Under the pieces are notes generated by a model. It was not told the DNA's origin and searched no databases. It worked only from the letters and a program-made list of their open reading frames with translations. Position numbers and translations under genes: made by a program. Source: Streptomyces sp. WM6378 (lineage in GTDB: Bacteria > Actinomycetota > Actinomycetes > Streptomycetales > Streptomycetaceae). From it: a DNA stretch of 64,000 nt. Position 1 is the stretch's first letter, and each line of letters starts with the position of its first letter. Of the stretch, positions 8,179-16,473 are shown one piece after another. The stretch covers positions 1 through 64,000 of the forward strand of contig NZ_LGDD01000199.1 in assembly GCF_001279695.1 (NCBI RefSeq), written 5' to 3'.

Positions 8179-9036
8179 TCAGGGCACCGAGGGGCCCGTG
8201 ACGAACGTCCCGTCCGCGGTGTACGGCCAGGCGTTGGACTTGCAGCCGTTCAGGCCCTTGATCTGCTGCATCATCACCGGGGCGGGCTTTTCGGGGCCCG
8301 GGCAGGCCATGTGCTGGTGGTAGCCGATCATGTGGCCTATCTCGTGGTTGATGATCAGGTGCCGGTACTCGGCGGCCGGCCCGTCGTACTGCGGCGAACC
8401 GGTCACCCACCGCTTGAGGTTGACGATGACACCGCCGGTGACCTCGCAGTTCAGCTCGCCGCCGGTGTCGCCGTTGGCGGCGCACAGCTTGTCGGTGGTC
8501 TTCGGGGTCGCGATCTTGATGACGACGTCGCCGCCGCCGGACACCAGCTGGAAGCGGCCCTTGCCGTGCGCGGCCCAGCTGCGCGGGTCGGCCAGGATCG
8601 TCTGCACGTCGAGGGCGGCCTGCTTGGCGGAGACGTCCACGCCGTCCTCGACCTGCACCTCGTAGCGGCGCAGCGGCCCGGCGGTGCCGACGACCTTGCC
8701 GGAGGCCTGCGCGGTGGTGAAGGTGCCGGGCCCGGAGGCGGGTACGTCCACCTTCGCGCCGCCGGACGGTGACGGCTTCGCGGGCGGCGGTGCGAGGGGC
8801 AGCGGGGAGCGCTCCTCCATGGGGCTGGCCGAGATGTTGCCGGGTTCGACCGCGGGCTTGTGCGCGTCGCCGGGCCACTGGGCGAGAGCGACCCCGCCGA
8901 CGAGCGTGCCGCCGAGCAGACACCCGGTGACGAGCAGGACGCGGGAGCGGGAGCGCCGCCGTCTGCTCCGGGACGCCTGGTGGTCCGCCCGTTTCCGGCC
9001 GTGACTGACTGCGCTGCGGGCGCCTCGCTTGCCCAA
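8179..9036 (-). CDS. DUF3152 secreted/membrane zinc-metallopeptidase-like protein
   Basis: A 285-aa protein with an Arg-rich cytoplasmic tail (about 11-32), one hydrophobic anchor (about 33-52), a Pro/Ser-rich linker and an extracytoplasmic DUF3152 domain. The domain contains HEIGHMIGYHQHMAC (HExxH at 231-235, with later His residues as a possible third ligand) and a second conserved block with CPGPEK and PVMMQQIKGLNGC. It is likely a metallopeptidase-fold protein outside the membrane, with no known substrate. The only start that fits is TTG at 9036, with GGGGAG nine bases upstream. Confidence 0.85.
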   Translation of the reverse strand: MGKRGARSAVSHGRKRADHQASRSRRRRSRSRVLLVTGCLLGGTLVGGVALAQWPGDAHKPAVEPGNISASPMEERSPLPLAPPPAKPSPSGGAKVDVPASGPGTFTTAQASGKVVGTAGPLRRYEVQVEDGVDVSAKQAALDVQTILADPRSWAAHGKGRFQLVSGGGDVVIKIATPKTTDKLCAANGDTGGELNCEVTGGVIVNLKRWVTGSPQYDGPAAEYRHLIINHEIGHMIGYHQHMACPGPEKPAPVMMQQIKGLNGCKSNAWPYTADGTFVTGPSVP

Positions 9037-9225
9037 GACGGAGTTCTCCCCTGCTCCCGGCTGGGGTTGGGGGGAGAGGAGTGGGGCCTCTGCGCCAGCC
9101 TGTCCATGCGGCCGGACGCGCGCGATGGTGCCGCCCGCGTGCCCGAACCGTCCGTGTCAGCCATACAGATGGCACGGACGGCCGGAACGTTCCCGATCGG
9201 GCGGGAGCGGATCACTCCGGGCGGG

Positions 9226-9639
9226 TCAGCCCAGGGTGTCGGCGGCGAGCGGCGAGGAGTCCCGCAGGAAGGTGGTGCAGCGCTCGTACTCGGCGTCCTC
9301 GCCGATCGCCTGCGCGGCGCGGGCGAGGCCGTGCAGGGCCCGCAGGAACCCGCGGTTGGGCTCGTGCTCCCACGGCACGGGGCCGTGCCCCTTCCACCCG
9401 GCACGTCGCAGCGAGTCCAGGCCACGGTGGTATCCGGTGCGGGCGTAGGCGTACGACTCGACGGTGCGGCCGCCGTCGAACGCGTCGTCGGCGAGCTGCG
9501 CCCAGGCGAGGGAGGAGGTGGGGTACTTCGCGGCGACGTCGGCGGGGGCGGTGCCGCCGGCGAGCAGCTCGCGCGGCTCCGGGTCGTCGGGCAGGAGCGT
9601 CGGGGCGGGGCCCCCGAGGAGGTTCTCGTGAATGGACAT
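9226..9639 (-). CDS. DUF3151 family protein
   Basis: A 137-aa soluble protein of the actinobacterial DUF3151 family. It opens with MSIHENLLGGPAPTLLP and carries the conserved AWAQLADDAFDGG, ESYAYARTGYHRGLDSLRRAGWKGHGPVPWEHEPNRGFLRAL and AIGEDAEYERCTTFLRD segments. The helical, TPR-like character suggests protein-protein contacts, but no function is established. The start is the ATG at 9639; the 15 extra upstream codons run into repeat DNA. This gene often lies near fba, as it does here. Confidence 0.9.
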   Translation of the reverse strand: MSIHENLLGGPAPTLLPDDPEPRELLAGGTAPADVAAKYPTSSLAWAQLADDAFDGGRTVESYAYARTGYHRGLDSLRRAGWKGHGPVPWEHEPNRGFLRALHGLARAAQAIGEDAEYERCTTFLRDSSPLAADTLG

Positions 9640-10024
9640 GCGGCCAAGTCTGCCACCGCGGGGGCCCGGCCCTCTGGGCTGCACTGGGGCTCCGCCCCAG
9701 ACCCTGGATGCCCCGGCTTCCGGAGCTCCGCCCTAGACCCCGTTCGCGCCTGAAGGGCGCTCGTCCTCAAACTCCCCCAAGGCCTCAAGGGCCAGGGGGG
9801 ACCCCCATGACGGGCTGAAGATGCTCGAACCTGCCAGGGCCAGTGCTGCTAGGGGCGCGGGGAACTGCGCGAGCAACCACCCACGGTCTGCAGCCGAAGG
9901 CAGGCGCGAGCAGGGGTGCAGGGGACGGAGTCCCCCGCAGGGGGTCTGGGGCGCAGCCCCAGGGCTCGGCCATCCCAACCCCCGTCACGGGAGGGAGGGC
10001 GGGCACCCCCCCGGGGCCCAGGGC
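9640..10024. repeat. 385-bp gene-free stretch with dispersed repeats, including the 84-bp copy 2
   Basis: Positions 9735-9818 are the exact reverse complement of 1-84. Positions 9846-9899 match 5885-5937 (TAGGGGCGCGGGGAACTGCG core), and 9915-9970 contains CTGGGGCGCAGCCCCAG-type hairpins. It lies between the DUF3151 start and the MFS stop, both minus strand, so hairpins here could end MFS transcription. No coding sequence is supported. Confidence 0.75.
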
Positions 10025-11497
10025 TCACGGGCTCCGCTCGCCCCGGTCGGGTTCGATGGCCGGGCCGGACACCCCGCACTGCATCCGGCAGGCCGGCACA
10101 ACCCCCTCCGCAGGCCGCCGTACGGTCAGGAACGCAACCAGGGAGGCCAGCGCCAGCGCCCCCGCGCACATCGGCATGGCCCGCCGGAACGTCGCCCCGA
10201 ATTCCGCCGCCGAGCGGTACGCCTCCGGCCCCATCCCCGCGGCCAGCGGCAACGCCGCCACCGCGATCAGGCCCGCGGCCCGCGCGGCCGCGTTGTTGAT
10301 GCCGCTGGCAAGCCCCGCCCGCCCCTCGTCGACCGACCCGAGCACCGTCGCGGTGAGCGGCGCCACCAGGGTGACCATGCCGAGGCCGAGCACGAGCAGC
10401 GCGGGCAGGACGTCACGTACGTACGACGCGTGCTCGCCGGCCCGCAGCATCAGCAGCATCCCGGCCGCGCACAGCAGCGGCCCGACGGTCAGCGGGATGC
10501 GCGGCCCGATCCGCTGCCCCAGCTCGCCCGAACGCGCCGAAAGCAGCAGCATCAGCACCGTCGTCGGCAGCAGCGCGGCGCCTGCGCCGAGTGCCGAGTA
10601 CCCGACGACGACCTGGAGCTGGAGGGCGGCGAGGAAGAAGAATCCGCCGAAGGCGGCGTACACGCACACCGTCACCAGGTTCACCGCGGTGAAGATCCGC
10701 GAGCGGAAGATGTCCGGCGGCAGCATGGGGTCCGGCAGGTGCCGCTCGCGTCGTACGAAGGCCGCGCCCAGGCCGAGCCCGGCCACCGCCGCCCCGACGA
10801 CCAGCCGCGACGAACCCTGCCCGGGCGCCTCGATCAGCGCGTACGTCACCAGGGCCAGGGTCAGCGCGCCGAGCGCCGCGCCCAGCACGTCGAAACGGCC
10901 GGTGTGCGTGCGCGGGTCGCGGGACTCCGGTACGTGGCGCAGGGCGACGGACACGCACAGCGCGGCCAGCGGCACGTTGATCAGGAACACCCAGCGCCAG
11001 CCGGGGCCGTCCACCAGCCAGCCCCCGAGGAACGGGCCCACGGCCGCCCCGACCCCGCCGAGCCCCGACCACACGCCGACCGCGCGGGCCCGGTCGTCCG
11101 GGTGGAAGCCCGACTGGATGATCGCGAGGGAGCCGGGGGTGAGCAGCGCGCCGCCGATGCCCTGGAGGGCGCGGGCGGCGATGAGCACCCCGGCGTTCGG
11201 GGCGAGCCCGCACAGCAGTGATCCGGCGGCGAACCACACCACCCCGATCACGAACACCTTCCGCCGCCCGTACCGGTCGCCCAGGGCGCCGCCGAGCAGG
11301 ATCAGGCCGGCCAGGGTGAGCATGTAGGCGTTGACGGTCCACTGGAGTACGGCCATGTCCGTGTCGAGGTCGGCGCCGATATGGGGCAGGGCGACGTTGA
11401 CGACGGTGGAATCGAGGAGGGCCATGCCCGAGCCGAGGACGGTGGTGAGCAGGACCCAGCGGCCGGGGGTGGTGCCCATGCGTACGTTGTCCGCCAC
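10025..11497 (-). CDS. MFS transporter, DHA2 (14-TMS) drug exporter
   Basis: A 490-aa inner-membrane proton antiporter of the DHA2 family. The family signature after TM1 is LDSTVVNVALPHIGADL, with motif A at GGALGDRYGRRKVF and motif C-like GGVGAAVGPFLGGWL. About 14 hydrophobic segments are visible, and the C-terminal tail has two Cys. Likely substrates are hydrophobic drugs or secondary metabolites. GTG at 11497 (MADNVRMGTT) has GGGGGA ten bases upstream; ATG at 11479 is the alternative. It lies between repeat DNA and the MalY-type gene, with the same direction as both. Confidence 0.92.
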   Translation of the reverse strand: MADNVRMGTTPGRWVLLTTVLGSGMALLDSTVVNVALPHIGADLDTDMAVLQWTVNAYMLTLAGLILLGGALGDRYGRRKVFVIGVVWFAAGSLLCGLAPNAGVLIAARALQGIGGALLTPGSLAIIQSGFHPDDRARAVGVWSGLGGVGAAVGPFLGGWLVDGPGWRWVFLINVPLAALCVSVALRHVPESRDPRTHTGRFDVLGAALGALTLALVTYALIEAPGQGSSRLVVGAAVAGLGLGAAFVRRERHLPDPMLPPDIFRSRIFTAVNLVTVCVYAAFGGFFFLAALQLQVVVGYSALGAGAALLPTTVLMLLLSARSGELGQRIGPRIPLTVGPLLCAAGMLLMLRAGEHASYVRDVLPALLVLGLGMVTLVAPLTATVLGSVDEGRAGLASGINNAAARAAGLIAVAALPLAAGMGPEAYRSAAEFGATFRRAMPMCAGALALASLVAFLTVRRPAEGVVPACRMQCGVSGPAIEPDRGERSP

Positions 11498-11537
11498 AGC
11501 GAAACTGTCCCCCGCCCCGCCCCTCCCCGAAACCCCC

Positions 11538-12686
11538 TCAGGTCAGTCGGCCCAGCGCCCGGGTCAGCGCCTCCACCCCCGCCCGCGCCTTCCCTCTCCC
11601 GCACCCCACGTTCAGCCGAACGAACCCCGGCGCCCCGTAAACCCCGCCCGGCATGATCGCCACCCCCTCCACCTCGACCAGCTCCCGCTGAAGCGCGGCC
11701 TCGTCCACCCCCAGCGGCCGCAAGTCGATCCACGCCAGGTATCCCGCCTGCGGAGGGGTCCAACTCAGGCTGGGGAAAGCCGAGTTGAGAGACGTGGCCA
11801 CCAGCTCCAGGTTTCCTGCCACATACGTCCGCAGCGCGTCCAACCACCCCGCCCCCTTCCGGTACGCCGCGACATGGGCGGTCAGGGAGAGGACGGCGGG
11901 CGAGCCCAGGCCCTCGCCCGTCTCCATGCGGCGTACGAACTCCGCATGGTCCGCGGCGTCGCCGACGATCCCGTACGAACCCGTCAGCGCGGGGAAGTTG
12001 AACGACTTCGTGCCGGAGGTGATCAGGGCCCAGCGGCCCTGGCCGAACCGGGTCCACGGCAGGTGGCGGTGGCCGTCGTGGACGAAGTCCGCGTGGATCT
12101 CGTCGCTGATCACCGCGACCCCGTGCCGCTGGGCCAGCGACGCGAACGACGCCAGTTCGGCCTCCGTCCACACCCGGCCCGTCGGGTTGTGCGGCGAGCA
12201 CAGGAGGAGCACCCGGCTCCGCGGCCCCGCCAGCGCCGCCTCAAGCGCCGCCCCGTCGCCGAGCGGGACGCCGCGCAGTTCGCGGCCGAGCCCGTCGACC
12301 GCCTTGCGGAAGCCGTCGTACACAGGGGTGTGGACGACGACCGCGTCCCCCGGCTCCGTCCACATGCGCAGGAGCTGGGAGAGCTGGTTCAGGACGGAGG
12401 GGGCGTACACGAGGCGGTCGGTGTCTATCTCCGTGTCGTGCCGGGTGCGGTACCAGTCGCGCACCGCACCCCGGAACTCCTCGTTCTGCCAGTCCGTGTA
12501 ACCGAACACCCCGTGCGCCACCCGCTCCTGGAGCGCCGCGAGCACCTCCGGCGGGGAGGGGAAGTCCATGTCGGAGATGGTGAAGGGGAGCAGCCCCTCG
12601 GCCCCGAACCGGGCGGCCACCCCGTCCCACTGGATGCTCCAGGTACCGCGCCGGTCAACGGGTATGTCGAAGTCGTACGAAGTCAT
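11538..12686 (-). CDS. MalY/PatB-type PLP C-S lyase / aminotransferase
   Basis: A 382-aa fold-type I PLP enzyme. The PLP lysine is K227 in SGTKSFNFPAL, with SPHNPTGRVW (N167) and SDEIHADFVHDGH (D195) as other cofactor contacts. The FTISDMDFPSPPEV and FGYTDW segments are characteristic of the MalY/PatB subgroup, which usually shows cystathionine beta-lyase activity. The start is the ATG at 12686, directly after the hairpin that ends the aldolase gene. It may be co-transcribed with the MFS gene downstream (about 40-bp gap). Confidence 0.85.
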   Translation of the reverse strand: MTSYDFDIPVDRRGTWSIQWDGVAARFGAEGLLPFTISDMDFPSPPEVLAALQERVAHGVFGYTDWQNEEFRGAVRDWYRTRHDTEIDTDRLVYAPSVLNQLSQLLRMWTEPGDAVVVHTPVYDGFRKAVDGLGRELRGVPLGDGAALEAALAGPRSRVLLLCSPHNPTGRVWTEAELASFASLAQRHGVAVISDEIHADFVHDGHRHLPWTRFGQGRWALITSGTKSFNFPALTGSYGIVGDAADHAEFVRRMETGEGLGSPAVLSLTAHVAAYRKGAGWLDALRTYVAGNLELVATSLNSAFPSLSWTPPQAGYLAWIDLRPLGVDEAALQRELVEVEGVAIMPGGVYGAPGFVRLNVGCGRGKARAGVEALTRALGRLT

Positions 12687-12705
12687 GCGGGCCTCCCCAG
12701 GACAT

Positions 12706-12749
12706 GGCTCGGGCCCGGCACCCCCGCGAGGGGACACCGGGCCCGAGCC
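12706..12749 (-). terminator. Strong hairpin downstream of fba
   Basis: A perfect 13-bp stem, GGCTCGGGCCCGG (12706-12718) and its complement (12737-12749), with a nested CCCC/GGGG stem in the loop. It lies 27 bp after the aldolase stop and just before the MalY start. There is no long U tract, which is usual for Streptomyces terminators. Confidence 0.75.
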
Positions 12750-12776
12750 GTACGTAAGCGAACCTACGAGCAGTGC

Positions 12777-13799
12777 TTACTTCAGCTTCGTACCGGTCGA
12801 GCGCAGGTTCGCGCACGCCTCGGTCACGCGCTTGGCCATGCCGGCCTCGGCCAGCTTGCCCCACGTGCGCGGGTCGTACGTCGACTTCTTGCCGACCTCG
12901 CCGTCCACCTTCAGGACACCGTCGTAGTTGCGGAACATGTGGTCGGCGACCGGGCGGGTGAAGGCGTACTGGGTGTCGGTGTCGAGGTTCATCTTCACGA
13001 CGCCGTTCTCCAGGGCGGTCGCGATCTCCTCGGCCGTGGAGCCCGAGCCGCCGTGGAAGACGAAGTCGAACGGCGAGGCCTTGCCGTACTTCTCGCCGAC
13101 GCCCGCCTGGAGGTCCTTGAGCAGCTCGGGGCGGAGCACGACGTTGCCCGGCTTGTAGACGCCGTGGACGTTGCCGAAGGACGCGGCGAGCAGGTAGCGG
13201 CCCTTCTCGCCCAGGCCCAGGGCCTCGGCGGTGCGCAGCGCGTCGTCGACGGTCGTGTACAGCTCGTCGTTGATCTCGTGGCTGACGCCGTCCTCCTCGC
13301 CGCCGGTCGGGGTGATCTCGACCTCAAGGATGATCTTCGCGGCGGCGGCCTTGGCGAGCAGCTCCTGGCCGATGGCCAGGTTGTCCGCGAGGGTCTCGGC
13401 GGAGCCGTCCCACATGTGGGACTGGAACAGCGGGTTCAGACCCTTGGCCACGCGCTCGGCGGAGACCTCGATCAGCGGGCGGACGTAGCCGTCCAGCTTG
13501 TCCTTCGGGCAGTGGTCGGTGTGCAGCGCGACCGTGATGTCGTACTTGGCGGCGACGACGTGCGCGAACTCGGCCAGGGCGACCGCGCCGGTGACCATGT
13601 CCTTGTTGTACTGGCCACCCAGGAACTCCGCACCACCGGTGGAGATCTGGATGATGCCGTCGCTCTCGGCCTCCGCGAAGCCGCGCAGCGCAGCGTGCAG
13701 GGTCTGGGTCGAGGTCACGTTGATGGCCGGGTAGGCGAACTTGCCTGCCTTCGCCCGGTCGAGCATCTCGTTGTAGACCTCGGGGGTTGCGATGGGCAT
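12777..13799 (-). CDS. fbaA: Class II fructose-bisphosphate aldolase
   Basis: A 340-aa zinc-dependent aldolase interconverting fructose-1,6-bisphosphate with DHAP and glyceraldehyde-3-phosphate. Metal and substrate residues are visible in ALHTDHCPKDK, EVEITPTGGEEDGVSH, ASFGNVHGVYKPGNV, FDFVFHGGSGS and KMNLDTDTQYAF. The length and MPIATPEVYNEM start (ATG 13799) agree with actinobacterial class IIa enzymes. The gene ends with its own strong hairpin. The parS palindrome lies in its upstream spacer. Confidence 0.97.
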   Translation of the reverse strand: MPIATPEVYNEMLDRAKAGKFAYPAINVTSTQTLHAALRGFAEAESDGIIQISTGGAEFLGGQYNKDMVTGAVALAEFAHVVAAKYDITVALHTDHCPKDKLDGYVRPLIEVSAERVAKGLNPLFQSHMWDGSAETLADNLAIGQELLAKAAAAKIILEVEITPTGGEEDGVSHEINDELYTTVDDALRTAEALGLGEKGRYLLAASFGNVHGVYKPGNVVLRPELLKDLQAGVGEKYGKASPFDFVFHGGSGSTAEEIATALENGVVKMNLDTDTQYAFTRPVADHMFRNYDGVLKVDGEVGKKSTYDPRTWGKLAEAGMAKRVTEACANLRSTGTKLK

Positions 13800-13920
13800 C
13801 TGTCCGCTCCTTGTGATGTGCGGGTGTGCGATAGGTGCTGGCCCTGACCTGGGGGCGACGTCATCGTCGCGGCCCATCTTTCCAGACTCTGGCCGTGGCT
13901 CCACCCGGCGGACGCACCAG

Positions 13921-13952
13921 GGGCGGGCCGTTTCACGTGAAACAGCCCGCCC
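13921..13952. promoter_or_regulatory. parS centromere-like site (ParB binding)
   Basis: Positions 13930-13943 read GTTTCACGTGAAAC, the 14-bp Streptomyces parS consensus. It is embedded in a longer dyad with outer arms GGGCGGG (13921-13927) and CCCGCCC (13946-13952) and one mismatched pair (13929/13944). ParB loads here to organise the origin-proximal chromosome, and in Streptomyces most parS copies cluster around oriC. The site lies between pyrE and fba, and the hairpin may double as the pyrE terminator. Confidence 0.88.
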
Positions 13953-14050
13953 CTTCAAGAACGTGCAGGTCAACGGGTTGAGCGCGCCCGTCCCGGGACC
14001 TAGGTCACGAGTTTCGCACCCCGTACGAGTCTAGGAACTCGCTACCAGGT

Positions 14051-14599
14051 TTACGCGAGGCCCAGTTCCGTCGAGGAGAACGCGAAGACGTACGGCACTC
14101 CCGCGCCCTCGGTGATCTTCTCGGCGGCGCCGGTCGCCCGGTCCACGATCGTCGCGACGGCGACGACCTCGGCACCGGCCGCGCGGACCGCCTCGACGGC
14201 GGTCAGCGGGGAGCCGCCGGTGGTGGAGGTGTCCTCGACGACCAGGACCCGGCGGCCCTTGATGTCCGGGCCCTCGACCTGGCGCTGCATGCCGTGCGCC
14301 TTGGCGGCCTTGCGGACGACGAACGCGTCAAGGGTGCGGCCCCGGGCGGCGGCCGCGTGAAGCATCGCGCCGGCCACCGGGTCCGCGCCCATGGTCAGGC
14401 CGCCGACCGCGTCGAAGTCGAACTCGGCCGTCACGTCGAGCATCACCTGGCCGACCAGCGGCGCGGCGACGCCGTCAAGGGTGACCCGGCGCAGGTCGAC
14501 GTAGTAGTCGGCCTCGATCCCCGAGGAGAGGGTCACCTTGCCGTGCACCACGGCCTTGTCCTTGATCTGCTGGAGCAGGTCTGCGCGTACATCAGTCAT
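14051..14599 (-). CDS. pyrE: Orotate phosphoribosyltransferase
   Basis: A 182-aa type I phosphoribosyltransferase that makes OMP from orotate and PRPP in pyrimidine synthesis. The PRPP loop is VLVVEDTSTTGGSPL (about 118-131). SSGIEADYYVDLRRVTLDG at the N terminus and VGGLTMGADPVAGAML are family landmarks. The ATG at 14599 is chosen; an ATG six bases upstream is possible. It sits 23 bp after the aldose-epimerase gene on the same strand, likely one transcript. Confidence 0.95.
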   Translation of the reverse strand: MTDVRADLLQQIKDKAVVHGKVTLSSGIEADYYVDLRRVTLDGVAAPLVGQVMLDVTAEFDFDAVGGLTMGADPVAGAMLHAAAARGRTLDAFVVRKAAKAHGMQRQVEGPDIKGRRVLVVEDTSTTGGSPLTAVEAVRAAGAEVVAVATIVDRATGAAEKITEGAGVPYVFAFSSTELGLA

Positions 14600-14622
14600 A
14601 CCCATGAGCTTAAGGGCCCTGC

Positions 14623-15411
14623 TCACAGCCGTCGCCAGGTCCAGGTCGTCGACAGTTCCAGCGGGTCGATCGGGGTGACCTGGCGGGGCAGGGTGTTGAG
14701 GCCGTTGGGCGGGCCCGACTGCGGCTCCACGCACACGGCCTCGTCCTGCTCGTCGTAGACGACGACCCACTCGGTGGGGCTGGTCACCTTCAGTTCGAGC
14801 CGCTCGGGCCAGGTCAGGGTGACGTCGACGCCGTCGGGCATCCCGAAGCAGTCGTCCCAGGGACCCGGCAGCGGCTCGATGCGCCGACCGGTGGGCAGGT
14901 GGTCGTCGCCGCGCTCCTCCTGCCACTCGGCGTCGAAGGCGAGCTCGACGCGGCTGCCGTCGAGCTCCCGCACGAACCAGGGGTGCCAGCCGACCTGCGC
15001 GGGGAAGGAGTTGTCGTACGTCTCGACGCCCATCGTCACCGTCAGCGCGTCCGGCGTCAGCTCGAAGATCTGGGTGACCCTGCCGGTGAACGGCCAGGGC
15101 TCGGCCAGCTCGTAGGTGAACACGGCCTCGGTGTCGGAGACCCGCGCGGTCTTCCAGGCGTGGTCGCGGGCGGTGCCGTGGATGGCGTGCGGGGGCGAGT
15201 TGAGCGGCAGCTGGTACTTCACGCCGCCGTCGCGGAACTGGCCGTTCTCGACGCGGCCGCACCACGGCACCATCGGGAAGCAGCCGTACTTGTCGCCCTG
15301 GCGCAGCACCTCGGTGCCGTCGATCCGCAGGCTGCTGATCCGGCAGCCGTGGCCCGCGTCGACGGTCAATTCCACGGCGCCGACGCCCAATTTGATCTGG
15401 TCACTGCTCAC
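14623..15411 (-). CDS. Aldose 1-epimerase (galactose-mutarotase-like)
   Basis: A 262-aa beta-sandwich sugar epimerase-like protein. Visible landmarks are the FPMVPWCGRVENGQF substrate-site segment, HAIHGTARDHAW with the conserved His, VGWHPWFVREL and the C-terminal Glu segment CVEPQSGPPNGLN. It interconverts alpha and beta anomers of hexoses or hexose phosphates in related enzymes. It is just upstream of pyrE (23-bp gap), an association seen in Streptomyces but without a known functional link. Confidence 0.88.
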   Translation of the reverse strand: MSSDQIKLGVGAVELTVDAGHGCRISSLRIDGTEVLRQGDKYGCFPMVPWCGRVENGQFRDGGVKYQLPLNSPPHAIHGTARDHAWKTARVSDTEAVFTYELAEPWPFTGRVTQIFELTPDALTVTMGVETYDNSFPAQVGWHPWFVRELDGSRVELAFDAEWQEERGDDHLPTGRRIEPLPGPWDDCFGMPDGVDVTLTWPERLELKVTSPTEWVVVYDEQDEAVCVEPQSGPPNGLNTLPRQVTPIDPLELSTTWTWRRL

Positions 15412-15488
15412 GCCGTCGACCCTAGCCGGTGGGCCCCGGATGTGGCGTCAGCGCCCGTACCCGAGATCCGGACAGGTCGGGCGGGATC

Positions 15489-16355
15489 TCAGCGCCGGCG
15501 CCTCAGCGCGCGGCCGACGACCACCGCGGACGCCAACGCGAGGGCGGCGGCCGGGGCGACCCAGCGCAGCGTGGCCCCGGCGTTGCCGCCCGAGGGCGCG
15601 GGCACCGGGGCGTACCGGCCGCGCGGCGGTGCGTGGTCGACCTCCTCGGCGCTGCGGCCGATCATGGTGCGGCGGGCGTGCGCGGCCTCGGCGGGCACCG
15701 GCTCGCCGACCTCGATGGCGAACTCCTCGTCGGCGAGCGGGTCCAGGGCCGGCGGCGGCACCTCGGCGTCGAAGACGGAGGCGAGGCTCTCTGAGTCCAG
15801 GTCGGTGTTGAGGTCCGTGTCGAGCTCGGGGTCGAGGGGGGCCGCCCGGTCCTTGGGCCCGTCGGCCAGATCCGTGTTCAGGTCCGTGTCGGCGACCTCC
15901 GCCGCCCCGCCGGCCGCGCGGCCCGGCTCCTCCCGTACCGGCCGCGCCAGCTCCGCCGCGAACCGGTCGAGCAGGCGCAGGGCCGAGGCCTGGGCCGCGT
16001 CGGCCGGTACGTCGGTCGCCCGGCCCTCCGCGAGTGCCGTGCCCGCGAAGGCGAGGGTGGTGCCGCCCGGGGCCGGTTCCAGCCGTACGGTCAGGGTGAG
16101 CTTGGCCGCGCCCGCGCCGCGGACCTCGACCCCCTCGCCCTCGAAGGCGAACACGCCGCCGTTCTGCTCGGTGATGCGCAGGGCGCCTCGATAGGTGATG
16201 GTGCTCCCGCCGAGGCGGACCTTCAGCCGGCCCGCGATGGGCGGCTCGCCCGCATCCTGCTGGAGCCCCGGCACACAGCGCGCGACCCGGGCGGGATCGC
16301 GCAGCGTCTGCCGGAGTGACTGGGCCTCAACCGGAACGAACACCTCATGCTCCAT
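15489..16355 (-). CDS. SRPBCC (CoxG-like) protein with C-terminal membrane anchor
   Basis: A 288-aa protein. The N-terminal 140 residues (MEHEVFVPVEAQSLRQTLRDPARVARCVPGLQ...) are an SRPBCC/START-like hydrophobic-ligand domain of the CoxG type. A long acidic linker (about 150-230) contains repeated DTDLNTDL units, and a single C-terminal membrane helix ends in RALRRRR. It is likely tail-anchored with the domain in the cytoplasm. ATG 16355 is preferred over GTG 16361 because of the GGTGG just upstream. The CoxG relatives help load molybdo-hydroxylases; no such enzyme is adjacent here. Confidence 0.75.
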   Translation of the reverse strand: MEHEVFVPVEAQSLRQTLRDPARVARCVPGLQQDAGEPPIAGRLKVRLGGSTITYRGALRITEQNGGVFAFEGEGVEVRGAGAAKLTLTVRLEPAPGGTTLAFAGTALAEGRATDVPADAAQASALRLLDRFAAELARPVREEPGRAAGGAAEVADTDLNTDLADGPKDRAAPLDPELDTDLNTDLDSESLASVFDAEVPPPALDPLADEEFAIEVGEPVPAEAAHARRTMIGRSAEEVDHAPPRGRYAPVPAPSGGNAGATLRWVAPAAALALASAVVVGRALRRRR

Positions 16356-16473
16356 AGCCACCGAGCCTACTCAGCACCGGCCGTCACGTCTGCGCCAACG
16401 CGGCACCGATGCCGGACCCGGCCCGCTCGCGGAGTGCGGTCGCCCACCGGAGCGGGGCCGCCCAAGGGCCTCC

